Below are positions 24,106 through 31,300 of a stretch of 64,000 nucleotides of DNA, piece by piece; positions within the stretch are counted from its first letter, which is position 1; every line of letters starts with the position of its first letter. The stretch lies in assembly GCF_018638295.1 (NCBI RefSeq), contig NZ_JABTTS010000011.1:62001-126000 (forward strand). The letters run 5' to 3'. The DNA is from Streptomyces sp. CHD11. Its GTDB lineage: Bacteria; Actinomycetota; Actinomycetes; Streptomycetales; Streptomycetaceae. The notes beneath the pieces are model-generated. The model was not told where the DNA came from, did no database searches, and was given only the letters and a program-made list of their open reading frames with translations. The translations under genes were made by a program, and so were the position numbers.

Positions 24106-26900
24106 CCTGCCGCCAGGCGGACGATGTCGACGCGGGACCTGATGCCCAGCTTGCGGTACACCCGGGTCAGTGTCGCCTCCACGGTCTTCACGCTGATGAA
24201 CAGCCGGCCGGCGATCTCCCGGTTGGTGGCGCCCTCCATCACCAGCGCGGCGACCTGGCGCTCCATCGCGGCGAGCCCGTCCAGTACGGCAGGGGTGGCA
24301 GCCGGTACGGGCTCCGCCTCCGCGGGACCCGCGGCCACGGCCTGCTCCACCTGACGCAGCCACGGAAGCGCGCGGCAGCGCCGGAACAGCCGGGCCGCCT
24401 CCTCGTACCCGCCCGGCCCCGGGTTCCGGGAGCGCAGCCGCGCCAGCGCGAAGGCGGCGCGGGCCTCCTCCATGCCGTACCCCAGCTTGGCCAGCCGCTC
24501 CTGCGCCGACACCAACTGCGCCTGCGCCGCCTGGTTCTCACCCCGCGCGGCACGCACCAGCGCCTCCGCCCGGTCGAGCACCGCCAGCACACTCGCCCGG
24601 TTCAGGCGCAGCGCGTGCACCCGGGTGAGGTTGATGAGTTCCTGCGCCTCACCGGGCTCACCGGTCCGCACCAGCGCCTCGGCGAGGTCGCCCTGCCAGC
24701 GGCCCCGCGCGGGGTCGTTGATGCCCATGCCGTGTTCCAGCTCCCGCACCCGGCGCAGCGAGCGGACCGCTGCCTGCGCGTCCCCGGACACCAACTGGGC
24801 GTATCCCAGGGCGGCCAGGGACAGCGAGAGGTACAACTGGTCGCCGTCCACCTCGGCGTGGTCCGCGGACTCGCGGGCCAGCGCCAGGGCCCGGTCCACG
24901 TCCCCGCCCGACGCCTCCGCGAGCGAGGCGAGCATGGCGGAGGCGCTCTCGCCGATCCCGGAGTCACGGGCCAGCCGCAGGCTCTCCCCGGACAGGTCCA
25001 GCGCCCGGCCGCAGTGCCCGAAGCGCAGTTCGGTGTCGGCGAGCAGCCGCGAGAAGTGCACCTCGCTCTCGACCATGCCGCGCCGCCGCGCCTCCCGCAG
25101 CAGCGCGGTGATGGCGTTACGGGCCTCGGGCAGCCGGTCGCTCATCAGCAGCCACCGGAAGCGCGCCATCGCGGCGCCGTTGTGGTGGCTGGCCACATCG
25201 GGGTCCTGGGGCTCCTGGAGGGCCCGCTGGATAGTGGCGGGAGCGTCCGGGTGTCCCATCAGCGTCTCGGTGGACGACTGGAACGCGAGCGCCATCAGCT
25301 CGGTGCGCCGGTCCCCGCCCCGGGCGGCCAGCTCCGCCGCGTGGGCGGCCTCCTGTCGGGACTTGGCGAAGTCGCCGTCCACCACCACCTCGCGCCAGGC
25401 GAGCTGGTAGTGGACCAGCGCGAGCAGCCGGGGGTCGTCACCGGCGTCGGCGAGCACCTGCGGGAAGACGGCGTCGACCTCGCCGAGTGCCTGCCCGGCC
25501 GCCTCTATGACCACCATCCAGGCCCGCACCCGCTCCGCCGGAACCGTCGCCCGCGTCAGCACCTCCCTGGCTATGTCCCGGGCCAGGTCGGCCTCGCCGG
25601 CGGTGATCGCGTCCTCGGCGGCCCGGAGGCGCCGCGCGTCCGGGCCGGGCTCACCGTCGGCCGGGGTGTGCCGGGCGGCGAGCAGCCCGAGCGAGGCGGC
25701 CACCGACGGCGCCCCGCGGTCCCGGGCCAGTGCCGCGGCCTCCGCGAGCCGGGCCGCCACCTCGGGGTCGGTGCCGGTGGCGGCCAGCGCCAGATGCCGG
25801 GCCCGCTCGATGGGATCGGACGCCGCCGTGGACAGCGCCGTGTGCACGGCCCGCCGCTCCCGCGCCGGGGCCTCCGCGTACAGGGCGGCCGAGATCAGCG
25901 GATGCGCGAAGCGCAGGGCCGGCTCCTCCGGGTCCGTCGCCAGCAGCCCCAGGGTGGCGGCCTGGGCCGTCTCCGCCTCGGCGTTGTCCCGGCCGGCCGC
26001 GTGCAGCAGCGCCAGGGTGGGACGGGCGCCCGCGCTGGCCACCAGCAGGGTGCGGCGCGCCTCGTCCGAGAGCATCTCCAGCCGGCTCAGCACCAGCGCG
26101 CGCAGCGACGTCGGCACCGGCAGCGGCTCGCCGGGACGCGGCCGGGCGGGGCTCTCCGCCAGTGCGCGGCCCAGTTCCAGCGCGAAGAGCGGATTGCCGG
26201 CGCTGGTGCGGTGGATGTCGCGGACCGTGGAGCGGGACAGACCGGTGTAGCCGCGGTGGTCCAGCAGCGCGGAGACCTGCGTGCGGGAGAACGGGCCCAG
26301 CCGCACCCCGGCGGTGTCCGGCGGGCAGGAGCGCAGATGACGGTCGTACTCCTCACCGTCCGTCCGCACCGCGCACAGCATCCGCACCGGGTCGTCGCCG
26401 AGCCGCCGGGCGGCGAACCCGAGCAGCTCGGCGCTGGCCGGGTCCAGCCACTGCAGATCGTCGGCGACGACCAGGACCGGTCCCTCGGCGGCCAGCGCGC
26501 GCAGCGTGGACAGCACCGCGAGCCGCAGCGCGAGCCCGTCCCGCTGGAGCGTGGACTCGCCCCGCCCGGTGAGCGCCGACTCCAGGGCGGTGCGCTGGGC
26601 GGCGGGCAGCCGGGGCGCCACCTCGTCGAGCACCAGGCCGAACAGATCGGCCAGCGCCAGGAACGGAAGATGCGATTCGGACTCGGTGGCCGAGCAGCGC
26701 AGTACCGTCCGTGCCGCCCCGGCGTTTTCCGCCGTGAGTGCCCGCAGCACGGTGGACTTTCCTATTCCGGCGGGCCCGTGGAGCAGCACGCTGCCCCCTC
26801 GGGCGAGCTGCTCCCGTGCGTCGGAGATCAACCCCTCCCTGCCGATGACCAGGTCGGGGCGGTACCTGGCAGACTCCTGGAAGTCCGGTCGCACGGTCAC
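24090..26900 (-). CDS. LAL-type LuxR transcriptional regulator (AAA ATPase + TPR-like + HTH)
   Basis: 936 residues. An N-terminal P-loop ATPase has Walker A GPAGIGKS at residues 42-49 and Walker B VLVVADDLQWLDPASAE near 145. A long helical tetratricopeptide-like region covers about 350-860. The C-terminal LuxR helix-turn-helix at about 870-930 contains GATNREIAGRLFISVKTVEA. This is the large ATP-binding LuxR (LAL/MalT-like) architecture; such activators often control secondary metabolism or sugar uptake. The GTG start follows GGAGGGGAGC. The upstream region is unusually AT-rich for this genome, which suggests a strong or foreign-like promoter. No adjacent biosynthetic genes, so its target is unknown. 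A second LAL protein is at 42.5 kb. Confidence 0.9.
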   Translation of the reverse strand: MTVRPDFQESARYRPDLVIGREGLISDAREQLARGGSVLLHGPAGIGKSTVLRALTAENAGAARTVLRCSATESESHLPFLALADLFGLVLDEVAPRLPAAQRTALESALTGRGESTLQRDGLALRLAVLSTLRALAAEGPVLVVADDLQWLDPASAELLGFAARRLGDDPVRMLCAVRTDGEEYDRHLRSCPPDTAGVRLGPFSRTQVSALLDHRGYTGLSRSTVRDIHRTSAGNPLFALELGRALAESPARPRPGEPLPVPTSLRALVLSRLEMLSDEARRTLLVASAGARPTLALLHAAGRDNAEAETAQAATLGLLATDPEEPALRFAHPLISAALYAEAPARERRAVHTALSTAASDPIERARHLALAATGTDPEVAARLAEAAALARDRGAPSVAASLGLLAARHTPADGEPGPDARRLRAAEDAITAGEADLARDIAREVLTRATVPAERVRAWMVVIEAAGQALGEVDAVFPQVLADAGDDPRLLALVHYQLAWREVVVDGDFAKSRQEAAHAAELAARGGDRRTELMALAFQSSTETLMGHPDAPATIQRALQEPQDPDVASHHNGAAMARFRWLLMSDRLPEARNAITALLREARRRGMVESEVHFSRLLADTELRFGHCGRALDLSGESLRLARDSGIGESASAMLASLAEASGGDVDRALALARESADHAEVDGDQLYLSLSLAALGYAQLVSGDAQAAVRSLRRVRELEHGMGINDPARGRWQGDLAEALVRTGEPGEAQELINLTRVHALRLNRASVLAVLDRAEALVRAARGENQAAQAQLVSAQERLAKLGYGMEEARAAFALARLRSRNPGPGGYEEAARLFRRCRALPWLRQVEQAVAAGPAEAEPVPAATPAVLDGLAAMERQVAALVMEGATNREIAGRLFISVKTVEATLTRVYRKLGIRSRVDIVRLAAGRRTT

Positions 26901-27326
26901 CGCTCCCCTCCGTGTGGCGCGTCCTGGCCAATATTAGGCAACAGGCTCCTTAATTCCGGTCGGACGGTGTAGTGAGCCAAATTACAGCGGGCGCGGCAAC
27001 GGTAAATCCAAAGTTGAACCGGTGGTAATGCCGGTCTTGGAAAATCGTCGCAAACCTATGGCAACCGCCCCGCCCGGCGGGCCGCGACCACCGCCTCCCC
27101 CCGGGTCCGCACCCCCGGGCCTCCGCATCGCGGCTCGCGGATACGCCGTGTCCGTCCCGGCCGCTGCCCGGAGCCGCACCGCGGGGGACAGGCCGCCAGT
27201 CCGCCGTGAGCAGGGCGCACGCGTCGGGTGATCCGGCCTTCTCGGCCATCGGGCCGAACCAGTGTTCGACCTGGGCCGCCGGCCAGAGGAAGCCCGCGAT
27301 GTCGCGCTCGCTCGCCGGTCTCACCG
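26901..27326. other. AT-rich upstream region of the LAL regulator, overlapping a gene remnant
   Basis: Bases about 26930-27060 are clearly lower in GC than the rest of the window. Reading leftwards, TAATAT (26936-26931) is a good -10 candidate, about 30 bases before the regulator's start, but no good -35 precedes it. The right half carries the acetyltransferase remnant described next. Confidence 0.45.
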
Positions 27327-27330
27327 TCAT
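26950..27330 (-). pseudogene. Remnant of a GNAT-family acetyltransferase gene
   Basis: The ATG at 27330 overlaps the stop codon of the upstream acetyltransferase gene (ATGA), as in a real operon. The first 35 residues (MTVRPASERDIAGFLWPAAQ, then VEHWFGPM) look like the start of a GNAT protein. From about residue 50 onwards the reading turns into glycine- and arginine-rich sequence without a fold. It passes through the AT-rich region and ends after 126 residues, too short for the family, and lacks the acetyl-CoA-binding motif. I infer a second acetyltransferase gene that lost its 3' part. An intact short protein of unknown type is the alternative. Confidence 0.45.
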
Positions 27331-27872
27331 GCCGGCCACCTCACCGACGTCTCGCCGGTGAGCGGGATGCCGGCCCGCATGCAGACGCGCGGCCACCGGT
27401 CGAGCCCGTGGGCGGCCTCCTCGGCGCGGATCGCGCGCAGTCCGGGGGTGAGTTCGGTCTCGGCCAGCGTGCGGAAGCCGAGGCGCGCGTAGTACGGCGC
27501 GTTCCACGGGACGTCGGCGAACGTGGTCAGGGTCAGCGCGGCCAGACCCTCCTCGCGGGCGTGGCGGCCGGCCCGGGCGAGCAGGGCGCGCCCCAGGCCC
27601 CGGCGGGCCGCGTCCGGATGGACGGAGACCTGCTCGACATGGAGCGCGCTGTCGACCGGTTCGGCGATCAGATAGCCGACGGGCCGGTCGTCCGGCCCTT
27701 CGGCCGCGACCCAGCAGCGGCCGGCGCGCCGGTGGCGCTCCAGCGTCCGGGTGGCGGGCGGCTCGTCGTCGGCGATGTCCGGCATGCCGATGTCGCGGAA
27801 CGGGGCGCCGGCCGCCCGTTCGACGTCCTGGAGGGCGGGCAACTCGCCGGGAGCGGCGGGGCGGATGCGCAT
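27327..27872 (-). CDS. GNAT-family N-acetyltransferase
   Basis: 181 residues. The fold is seen from MRIRPAAPGELPALQDVERA, the central strand VGYLIAEPVDSALHVEQVSV, and the acetyl-CoA pyrophosphate loop HPDAARRGLGRALLARAG (motif Q/RxxGxG/A, about residues 84-101). Motif B is NAPYYARLGFRTLAETELTP near 125-145. The substrate cannot be told; amino groups of small molecules or proteins are usual. GATACT lies six bases before the ATG, so the gene may be transcribed as a leaderless mRNA. Its stop overlaps the start of the truncated acetyltransferase frame downstream, indicating a former two-gene operon. Confidence 0.87.
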   Translation of the reverse strand: MRIRPAAPGELPALQDVERAAGAPFRDIGMPDIADDEPPATRTLERHRRAGRCWVAAEGPDDRPVGYLIAEPVDSALHVEQVSVHPDAARRGLGRALLARAGRHAREEGLAALTLTTFADVPWNAPYYARLGFRTLAETELTPGLRAIRAEEAAHGLDRWPRVCMRAGIPLTGETSVRWPA

Positions 27873-27915
27873 CCGCCGAGTATCGGATGCCCGGCGCGGG
27901 TGTGTCGCCGGGTTT

Positions 27916-28587
27916 TCAGGACCTGTCGGCGTGCAGCGTGTCGGCGGGGCCGTTCACGGGCTGCGGGGCACCGGTGAGGTCGAGCAGGAACAGCGGGACG
28001 CCCAGTGCGTCGGCGCGGGCCCGGGCGTCCTCGGCGTACCCCGTGAGGGAGAAGTACAGGCACACGGAGGACTCCGTCATCGCCGTCAGCCACAGGCACT
28101 CCACGTCCCGCGCGCTCGCCGGCCGTGCCGACGGGTCGACCTGGGCCAGGACACCCCGGCCGGCCAGGCCGATACCGGACGGGGGCCGCTGGTCGGCGCG
28201 CCGGATGTCCTCGTGGCCGAGCCGGCGCAGATACAGCACGGCGGCCGTGACGGCGTCCCGGGCGGTGCGGATCGGTTCCGGACGGAAGGCGGGGCGTGCG
28301 GGCCGGCCGGCCGGGACGGATGCCGCCGGGCCCGCCACCGGGATCCGCAGCACCGTGCCGCACGGGCAGCCGAGTTCGGGGCGCGGCCACTCGCCGCGCA
28401 GACCGCAGCGCCCGCAGCGCAGGGTGATCCACTCCTCCTGCCAGGCGCGGTGGTCGACGGTGCCGGGCACCCCGTCGAGGTCCAGCGGCGGACTGACGGG
28501 CGTGCCGCACGCGCAGGGGTACGACGGCGCCGTGAAGCGGTGCGGGCGCCGGCAGGCGGGACAGAGCACCGGCACGCTCTCCGGCAT
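27916..28587 (-). CDS. Zinc-ribbon protein with possible nuclease-like C-terminal domain
   Basis: 223 residues. The first 75 carry two Cys-rich zinc ribbons: CPACRRPHRF...CACG near residues 9-28, and CGRCGLRGEW...CPCG near 58-77. After a proline-rich linker, residues about 105-215 form an alpha/beta domain. It has a helix TARDAVTAAVLYLRRLGHED, a strand GVLAQVDPSARPASARDVEC and another strand pair (VCLYFSLTGY, VPLFLLDLTG). The pattern helix-strand-strand with an acidic residue reminds me of Mrr/PD-(D/E)xK-type nuclease folds, but the catalytic DxK triad is not clear. No restriction or methylase gene is near. Function unknown. It is divergent from the gcl remnant. Confidence 0.6.
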   Translation of the reverse strand: MPESVPVLCPACRRPHRFTAPSYPCACGTPVSPPLDLDGVPGTVDHRAWQEEWITLRCGRCGLRGEWPRPELGCPCGTVLRIPVAGPAASVPAGRPARPAFRPEPIRTARDAVTAAVLYLRRLGHEDIRRADQRPPSGIGLAGRGVLAQVDPSARPASARDVECLWLTAMTESSVCLYFSLTGYAEDARARADALGVPLFLLDLTGAPQPVNGPADTLHADRS

Positions 28588-28598
28588 GGTCCCCTCCC

Positions 28599-28994
28599 GT
28601 GGTCGCGAGAACGGTGCCCATCGTCCTCCTCCCGGCGGCCGGTGTCCGGCACTTGGCCGGTCTCCTCCGACCGCGGGGCGCGGCGCTCGGTGTGGCGAAG
28701 GCCGACCCCGGGGGCCGGGCCGTCGCCCTGTACGGCGACTACGACCTCCAGTTCATGACCGAGGAACTGGCCGTCGGGGCGCAGCACGGGATCCCGTACG
28801 TCCGTGTCCCCGTGGACAACGCTCACCTGGGCCCGGTCCGGCAGGCGCAGCGGGCGTTCGACATCGACTTCCAGGCCAAGGGGGAGTCCGAGAACACCGA
28901 CAGCCCGGAACCGGGCGTCTACGGGGTCGGCCACGTCAGGGTCGCGGAGGGGCTGGGCCGCCGGGCCGCGCCCCGACGGCGATCGGGCCGCTGA
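28599..28994 (+). pseudogene. gcl: Remnant of glyoxylate carboligase (gcl)
   Basis: The frame encodes 131 residues. About 110 of them match the C-terminal thiamine-diphosphate-binding domain of glyoxylate carboligase: ALGVAKADPGGRAVALYGDY, DLQFMTEELAVGAQHGIPYV, QAQRAFDIDF, VYGVGHVRVAEGLG. Intact Gcl is close to 590 residues and condenses two glyoxylates to tartronate semialdehyde. Here the first roughly 400 residues and the last 70 are missing. The left junction (RHLAGLLRPRG instead of the conserved glycine- and tryptophan-containing segment before ALGVAKAD) looks frameshifted or scrambled. The GD of the GDG...N cofactor motif remains, but the protein cannot fold into the tetrameric enzyme. 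The decay fits loss of the glycerate branch of glyoxylate use. Neighbours are unrelated. Confidence 0.85.
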
Positions 28995-29020
28995 AGGCCT
29001 GATTCCCGGTCCCGTCACCT

Positions 29021-29116
29021 GTCCCGGGGCGCGGTCCCCGGGACCAAGGGGCCGTTCCCACGCCGCAACGCGTGCGGGACAGCCCGTCCCGGGGCGCGAT
29101 TCCGGGATCGAGGGGC
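29021..29116. repeat. Imperfect 31-base direct repeat with hairpin
   Basis: GTCCCGGGGCGCG starts at 29021 and again at 29086, each followed by a similar CCGGGA and AGGGGC tail. The first copy is also a perfect hairpin, GTCCCGGGG-N6-CCCCGGGAC (29021-29044). It lies between the gcl remnant and the convergent TIGR04222-like gene and may end transcription from both. Confidence 0.55.
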
Positions 29117-29140
29117 TCTCCCCGCCGGAACCCGCGCGGC

Positions 29141-29848
29141 TCAGTCCGAGCCGCCGCCTCCGCAACCGCCCCCGCCGCTGCATCCTTCCCCACGGCTCGC
29201 GCAGTAGAGATGGCCGGCGCTTCCGTAGGTACCGCCGCGCGGAGAGCGCCCGCGCCGGCCCTTCTCCCTCAGCGTCACCCGCTCGGTGAGCCCGGCCCGC
29301 AGGGCGAAGCGGGGGACGAGCACGTTCAGGGCGGCCTCGCCGTGCAGGGCGACGGCGAGGAGTATGTCGTTGTCCGGCAGGCCGCGCCGGCCCGTCGGCA
29401 CCGGGAACGCCTTCCGCAGCACCTGTATCCGCCGCCGGGCCGCTCTGGTCCGCCCCAGCAGCGGAACCCGCAGCATCCCCGCCTCCGCGAGCCCGACCCG
29501 CACCTCGGCCAGCGCCCAGCGCACCGTGGGGTCCTGGACCACGTCCTGGACCTCGGACGGTTCTTCCAGGTAGTGGTAGACCGCGCTCTCCAGGTACGCC
29601 GCCCGCATCGCGTCCGTGAGGGCCCCGGCCTGTCCCGGGAAGTCGGCGGCCGGTGTCTGCGGCGCCGGCAGTTCCGGCAGCGCCCGCCCCGCCTCCCCCT
29701 CGACCGCGCGCAGCGTGCCCGACACGCCCGCCTCGACCGCGCCCCGCAGGTGCAGGGCGACGACGGCGACGGTGACCGCGGCGCGCGGTCCGTCGGCCAA
29801 CAGGGCGATCCCGTACGGCGTCCCCCGGACGCCTGTGCTGCCGTTCAT
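29141..29848 (-). CDS. TIGR04222-like protein with Gly/Cys-rich C-terminus
   Basis: 235 residues. The body resembles the TIGR04222 domain: GIALLADGPRAAVTVAVVAL and HLRGAVEAG near the start, DPTVRWALAEVRVGLAEAGM in the middle. A second repeat follows (ILLAVALHGEAALNVLVPRF near 165-185). It ends in the characteristic glycine-rich tail with cysteines (CSGGGGCGGGGSD). Members of this family usually have N-terminal membrane helices, which are missing here, so this is a soluble or peripheral variant. Function is not established for the family. The gene stands alone, reading towards the gcl remnant. Confidence 0.65.
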   Translation of the reverse strand: MNGSTGVRGTPYGIALLADGPRAAVTVAVVALHLRGAVEAGVSGTLRAVEGEAGRALPELPAPQTPAADFPGQAGALTDAMRAAYLESAVYHYLEEPSEVQDVVQDPTVRWALAEVRVGLAEAGMLRVPLLGRTRAARRRIQVLRKAFPVPTGRRGLPDNDILLAVALHGEAALNVLVPRFALRAGLTERVTLREKGRRGRSPRGGTYGSAGHLYCASRGEGCSGGGGCGGGGSD

Positions 29849-30010
29849 GGCGTTGCACCCCCTGAGCCGGGGCCCGCCGCCCCCGTGCCGGCGGGCCCCG
29901 TCTGCCAGGAGTGTGCCCTCCGGCAGGGGCCGCCGAAGCCTTCCGGGAGTGCCTTCAGAGGTACATTTGAGGGTTCCGTAGCCGGTGTACGGCCGATGCT
30001 GTAGAGCGGC

Positions 30011-30247
30011 CTACGTCCCGTGGTGCTCGGACAGCCCCGGCCAGTCGTCGGGGCCGCCGCCCTGCCACTCGACGAGGTCGTTCTCCTCGAGATCGGTGAC
30101 GTAGAGATCGGCCAGCCGCAGGATCTCGCCCACGTCGTCGATGTGCGTGGCGATGCCGAGCGGTTCGTCGTCGGATGTGACCCGCCGGGAGCCGTCCAGG
30201 GCCGGGGGGTGCACCACGATGTGCGGGTGCTCCGTCGGATGTGTCAT
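30011..30247 (-). CDS. Small acidic hypothetical protein
   Basis: 78 residues, acidic, beginning MTHPTEHPHIVVHPPALDGS. The middle GIATHIDDVGEILRLADLYV suggests a helix with alternating hydrophobics. It ends EWQGGGPDDWPGLSEHHGT. GGAG lies about five bases before the ATG. The frame upstream is open but without sense. It is divergent from the three-gene operon beginning at 30494, sharing a 246-base region. Conserved small proteins of this look occur in Streptomyces; no family name known to me. Confidence 0.6.
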   Translation of the reverse strand: MTHPTEHPHIVVHPPALDGSRRVTSDDEPLGIATHIDDVGEILRLADLYVTDLEENDLVEWQGGGPDDWPGLSEHHGT

Positions 30248-30493
30248 GTCTCCAGGCTGCTGCGCGCCGGACCGTTCCGCACCCCCGCCCCCGCCCCGGC
30301 CGCGGCACGTCGTACGGCCGGACGGCGATGCGATGTCGCACAGTGGAAACTTAGTTCTGCTTATTGGAAAACTGCCTGTGCCGGAGGAGGGCTGTCCAGA
30401 GCGCGCCGTTCCCACGTCGCCTTTGACGTGTTTGACATCACCGTTCTGGGAAGGCGAACGCCCATTACTGGTCACGGGAGTTGGGGGACGGCG

Positions 30494-31300
30494 ATGATCA
30501 GATCCAGGGCGGTGCCGACGAACGGGCTCTCACCCGTCTACGACGAGACAGGTGCCGCGTCCGCGAGGTTCCTTCTGTGGCTCAGGGAGGAGGCGGGGGA
30601 GGCCGGGGGGCGGCGCGTGGCCGGTTCCGCCTACGCCCACCACGAACGCTGCACCCTGGAACTGGTCGAGGACGTCGTGGAACGCCTCGCCGCGCTGGGC
30701 TGGATAGCCGTCCACAACGACTCCGGCGCCGTGCCGCCCCTGGTCAGCCCCACCCTCACGGGGCTCGCCGAGACACACGTCTGGGACCAGGCGTACGCCG
30801 ACCGGGAGACCCGTCGTCGCTACGCCAAGGCGGCCCTGTTCGCCTGGTGGGACCGGGCCGGGCAGTACCACGACGGCGCGGCCGGCGCGGAGGACTTCCT
30901 CTGGGCACGGGAGGCGTTCTACTGCGGACGGCAACTCGCCCTCGACGACCTGGAGTACGCCAGGGACCACCTGGACCTGCCCGCTCCCGTGCATGTCGGC
31001 GTCATGGAACACGGCGCCGGGGTGTTCCTCTCCTTCGAGCAACTGGCCGGGCTGGTACAGGCGTCCCGCCCCGACCTGCCGGAGGGCGACAGCGAGGTGC
31101 GGCAGGTGCGCGAGCTGGCCGCGGCGCTGACCGAGGCCTCGCGCGGCGGCGCCGCACCCGACGCGGGCACCGTGGAGCGCTTCCTGCGGCACAGCCGGGA
31201 TCTCGCCCAGTCCGGCTCCCGGTCGGTGGGCTCCATGAGCAGGGACATGGCGTCCGGCCTCGTCTCCGACATCATCACCTCCATGCTGAGGCTCGGATGA
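30494..31300 (+). CDS. Uncharacterised protein, first gene of a three-gene operon
   Basis: 268 residues, soluble, no signal peptide. The N-terminal 90 residues (ETGAASARFLLWLREEAGEA, LELVEDVVERLAALGWIAVH) look like a winged-helix-type or helical domain. The middle is aromatic-rich (RYAKAALFAWWDRAGQYHDG, EDFLWAREAFYCGRQLALDD), and the end is helical (MSRDMASGLVSDIITSMLRL). I do not recognise a family. GGGGGA precedes the ATG by about seven bases. Its TGA overlaps the ATG of the P-loop NTPase gene (ATGA), so the two are made together. The context suggests it is an effector or adaptor of the NTPase and the membrane-anchored binding protein. Confidence 0.75.
   Translation: MIRSRAVPTNGLSPVYDETGAASARFLLWLREEAGEAGGRRVAGSAYAHHERCTLELVEDVVERLAALGWIAVHNDSGAVPPLVSPTLTGLAETHVWDQAYADRETRRRYAKAALFAWWDRAGQYHDGAAGAEDFLWAREAFYCGRQLALDDLEYARDHLDLPAPVHVGVMEHGAGVFLSFEQLAGLVQASRPDLPEGDSEVRQVRELAAALTEASRGGAAPDAGTVERFLRHSRDLAQSGSRSVGSMSRDMASGLVSDIITSMLRLG

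Noticed and set aside
28599..28994. An intact small gene of 131 residues
   Set aside because: Its body is an internal piece of the Gcl thiamine domain that could not fold or act alone.
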